Part shown: positions 62,364 through 64,000 of the stretch, piece by piece
How positions within the stretch are numbered: the first letter of the stretch is position 1
Layout: every line of letters begins with the position of its first letter
The notes under the pieces: model-generated
Told to the model about the DNA's origin: nothing
The model's database searches: none
What the model saw: the letters and a program-made list of their open reading frames with translations, nothing else
Position numbers and translations under genes: made by a program
Source of the DNA: an uncultured Sunxiuqinia sp.
GTDB taxonomy: Bacteria > Bacteroidota > Bacteroidia > Bacteroidales > Prolixibacteraceae
Assembly: GCF_963678245.1 (NCBI RefSeq)
Contig: NZ_OY782767.1
Span: 248,001-312,000 of the forward strand
Length of the DNA stretch: 64,000 nt
Direction of reading: 5' to 3'

Positions 62364-63932
62364 ATGGGATCAACTAAAAACGTACCTAGAATTTTGATCG
62401 TTGAGGATATGCCAATTAATATTGACTTGATGAAGTCAATACTGGCTAAACGTGACTATCAGATTGTTGCCGCAAAGAATGGTAAGTCGGCTATTTCAAA
62501 AGCTAAAGCTAATCGATTCGATCTTATTCTTTTAGATATAATACTTCCGGATATTGATGGCTTCGAAGTTTGTCGTGAAATAAAAAACGACAGTGCGAAT
62601 AGTGCCACTCCAATCATCTTTTTAACAGGGCAACGCGATAATGACAGTTTAGTTACGGGTTTTGAATTAGGAGCTGTTGACTATATATTGAAGCCTTTTA
62701 GCGAACAAGAGTTTTTAGCTAGGGTAAACCTTCATCTGACCTTATCGCAAACTCAAAGGGAGCTAAACGAAGCAAAAGAAGATGCCGAACAGGCTGCTAA
62801 AGAAAAGGCGATGTTTTTAGCCAATATGTCCCACGAAATTAGAACTCCGTTGAATGGAATTGTGGGGATGATAGATATTTTGAAAGGTACCGAGCTTGAT
62901 GAGCAACAAAAGGAATACCTTGAAATTGTCGATATTTCGAGCGAAACGTTATTGATGATCATCAACGATATCCTCGATTTTTCGAAAATAGAGGCTGGAC
63001 AAATTACCTTTGAAAGAATCACGTTTAAACTTGAGCGAGAAATCAATGAGGTCAAAAAGCTCTTAAATTATAAAGCTGAGCAGAAAGGTCTTGAGCTAAT
63101 CGTTGAAATAGACGAAAGTGTCCCTAAAATGATCCTCGGAGATCCACTTCGGTTGAAGCAAATTTTAATCAATCTAACCAATAATGCGATTAAGTTTACT
63201 GAAGCAGGCTTTGTGAAAATGAAAGTAAAACTAGATAAAAATTTAGGTGATAAAAACAGATTGCGTTTTGAAGTTATAGATTCAGGGATAGGTATCTCTG
63301 AGGAGAATCAGAAAAAGCTATTCAAATCATTTTCTCAGGCTGATACCAGTACAACGCGTAAGTTTGGTGGTACTGGTCTGGGCTTGGCAATTTCAAAACG
63401 ATTATCAGGTCTTATGGGAGGTGAAATTGGAGTAACTAGCGATGAAGGAAATGGTTCGATTTTTTGGTTTACTGCAGTTCTAGATATTCCAAAGGAGATT
63501 TCAAGTAAAGACGATTTAGACCAGATTGAAGTTTCTCTTGAAAAGAGTGATAAAATTGTCTTAAATATTTTATTAGCTGAGGATAATGCTATAAACCAGA
63601 AAGTGGCGATGCTAAATATTAAGAAACTCGGACACCATGTTGAATTGGCGTACAATGGAGTTGTTGCAGTAGAAATGTTTGCCAAGAAACAATTCGATTT
63701 TATCTTGATGGATATTCAAATGCCCGGCATGGATGGTATGGAAGCGACAAAGGCGATTCGAAAAATAGAGCGAGAGAGAAATGAGCAAGATCCGATTCCG
63801 ATTATAGCGCTAACCGCCAATATGTATAAAGACGATATTAAACTTTTTTTGGACTCAGGAATGAATGCTCATTTGGGCAAGCCATTTAAACCTGACGACC
63901 TGCAAGATATTATTCAAAAGAATGTGTTATAA
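62364..63932 (+). CDS. Hybrid kinase with receivers at both ends (REC-HisKA-HATPase-REC)
   Basis: A 522-residue soluble protein. The N-terminal receiver has LIVEDMPINIDLM and LILLDIILPDIDGFEV. HisKA has His157 in ANMSHEIRTPLNG. HATPase has NLTNNAIKFTEAG, DSGIGIS and GGTGLGLAIS. The second receiver has LLAEDNAINQKVA, ILMDIQMPGMDGMEA and GKPFKPDDL. It has no sensory domain, so input probably comes through phosphorylation of the first receiver, for instance by CheA. It closes the chemosensory operon 6 bp after cheB and may be its output branch. Confidence 0.93.
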   Translation: MGSTKNVPRILIVEDMPINIDLMKSILAKRDYQIVAAKNGKSAISKAKANRFDLILLDIILPDIDGFEVCREIKNDSANSATPIIFLTGQRDNDSLVTGFELGAVDYILKPFSEQEFLARVNLHLTLSQTQRELNEAKEDAEQAAKEKAMFLANMSHEIRTPLNGIVGMIDILKGTELDEQQKEYLEIVDISSETLLMIINDILDFSKIEAGQITFERITFKLEREINEVKKLLNYKAEQKGLELIVEIDESVPKMILGDPLRLKQILINLTNNAIKFTEAGFVKMKVKLDKNLGDKNRLRFEVIDSGIGISEENQKKLFKSFSQADTSTTRKFGGTGLGLAISKRLSGLMGGEIGVTSDEGNGSIFWFTAVLDIPKEISSKDDLDQIEVSLEKSDKIVLNILLAEDNAINQKVAMLNIKKLGHHVELAYNGVVAVEMFAKKQFDFILMDIQMPGMDGMEATKAIRKIERERNEQDPIPIIALTANMYKDDIKLFLDSGMNAHLGKPFKPDDLQDIIQKNVL

Positions 63933-63972
63933 TTCATTGTTTTTGTTTTATCTTCAAGGTAAAAAGGAGACT

Positions 63973-64000
63973 ATGGCTGCTGAATCATCCGATCTTTCAT
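63973..64000 (+). CDS. Start of a further gene, cut by the window end
   Basis: An ATG at 63973 begins MAAESSDLS and remains open to the edge. It is preceded by AAAAAGGAGA, a strong Shine-Dalgarno sequence that is unusual for Bacteroidota. It lies 40 bp after the hybrid kinase and may continue the chemosensory operon. Nine codons are too few to assign a function. Confidence 0.45.

Overview
The window looks like a chromosomal segment of a marine, polysaccharide-degrading Bacteroidota (Marinilabiliales/Prolixibacteraceae-like). The signs are an AT-rich sequence, almost no Shine-Dalgarno sites, several good TAnnTTTG -7 promoter boxes, lipoprotein FKBPs, a tight recF-dciA pair and a Nudix-type AraR arabinose operon. 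The assignment comes from gene content only.

Region 1 (1-18666) is a polysaccharide-utilisation region that I read as dedicated to rhamnogalacturonan-II (RG-II). A GH28 pectinase fragment is divergent from a five-gene catabolic operon: Fe-alcohol dehydrogenase, DapA-family aldolase, PdxA2, DUF1537 kinase and SSS symporter. After it come secreted enzymes: a beta-helix/barrel fusion, a GH140-like apiosidase, a GH143-like propeller, a GH142-like (alpha/alpha) barrel, DUF3826, a BNR propeller and an STN-alpha/beta-hydrolase fusion. GH142 and GH143 together would take apart RG-II side chain D, releasing L-arabinose and DHA (3-deoxy-D-lyxo-2-heptulosaric acid). The stereochemistry of DHA means that aldol cleavage followed by reduction gives D-threonate, the known substrate of DUF1537 kinase/PdxA2 pairs. 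The operon therefore reads as a complete, redox-balanced DHA-to-pyruvate plus DHAP pathway. I know of no published description, and this is the main finding.

Region 2 (18667-25640) is a decayed accessory island next to tRNA-Arg: a small membrane protein, IS3 and IS110 remnants, a PocR-type hybrid histidine kinase bracketed by similar palindromic sites, and a tyrosine-recombinase pseudogene.

Region 3 (25664-43203) is mostly housekeeping: asnA, an MFS carrier, an MBL hydrolase, an RsmI-like methylase, a membrane-Nudix fusion, two FKBP lipoproteins, a DHH phosphoesterase, ndk, dciA, recF, a TPR protein, ribH, a sugar nucleotidyltransferase, an M16 protease, a frameshifted hemerythrin gene and an AsmA-like protein.

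Region 4 (43703-52826) carries tRNA-Leu and the arabinose operon araR-araA-symporter-araD-araB, which could consume the arabinose released by Region 1, then a DUF72 protein, pdxH and a thioredoxin-like protein.

Region 5 (53208-64000) starts with a small J-domain/ribbon-helix-helix-like gene pair under a strong palindromic operator. It continues into a dense chemosensory operon: STAS, frameshifted cheY, cheA, cheW, MCP, cheR, a histidine-kinase-like protein whose phospho-acceptor His is Asn, cheD, cheB and a REC-HisKA-HATPase-REC hybrid kinase. No flagellar genes are visible, so the output is unknown. No CRISPR array or rRNA was seen.
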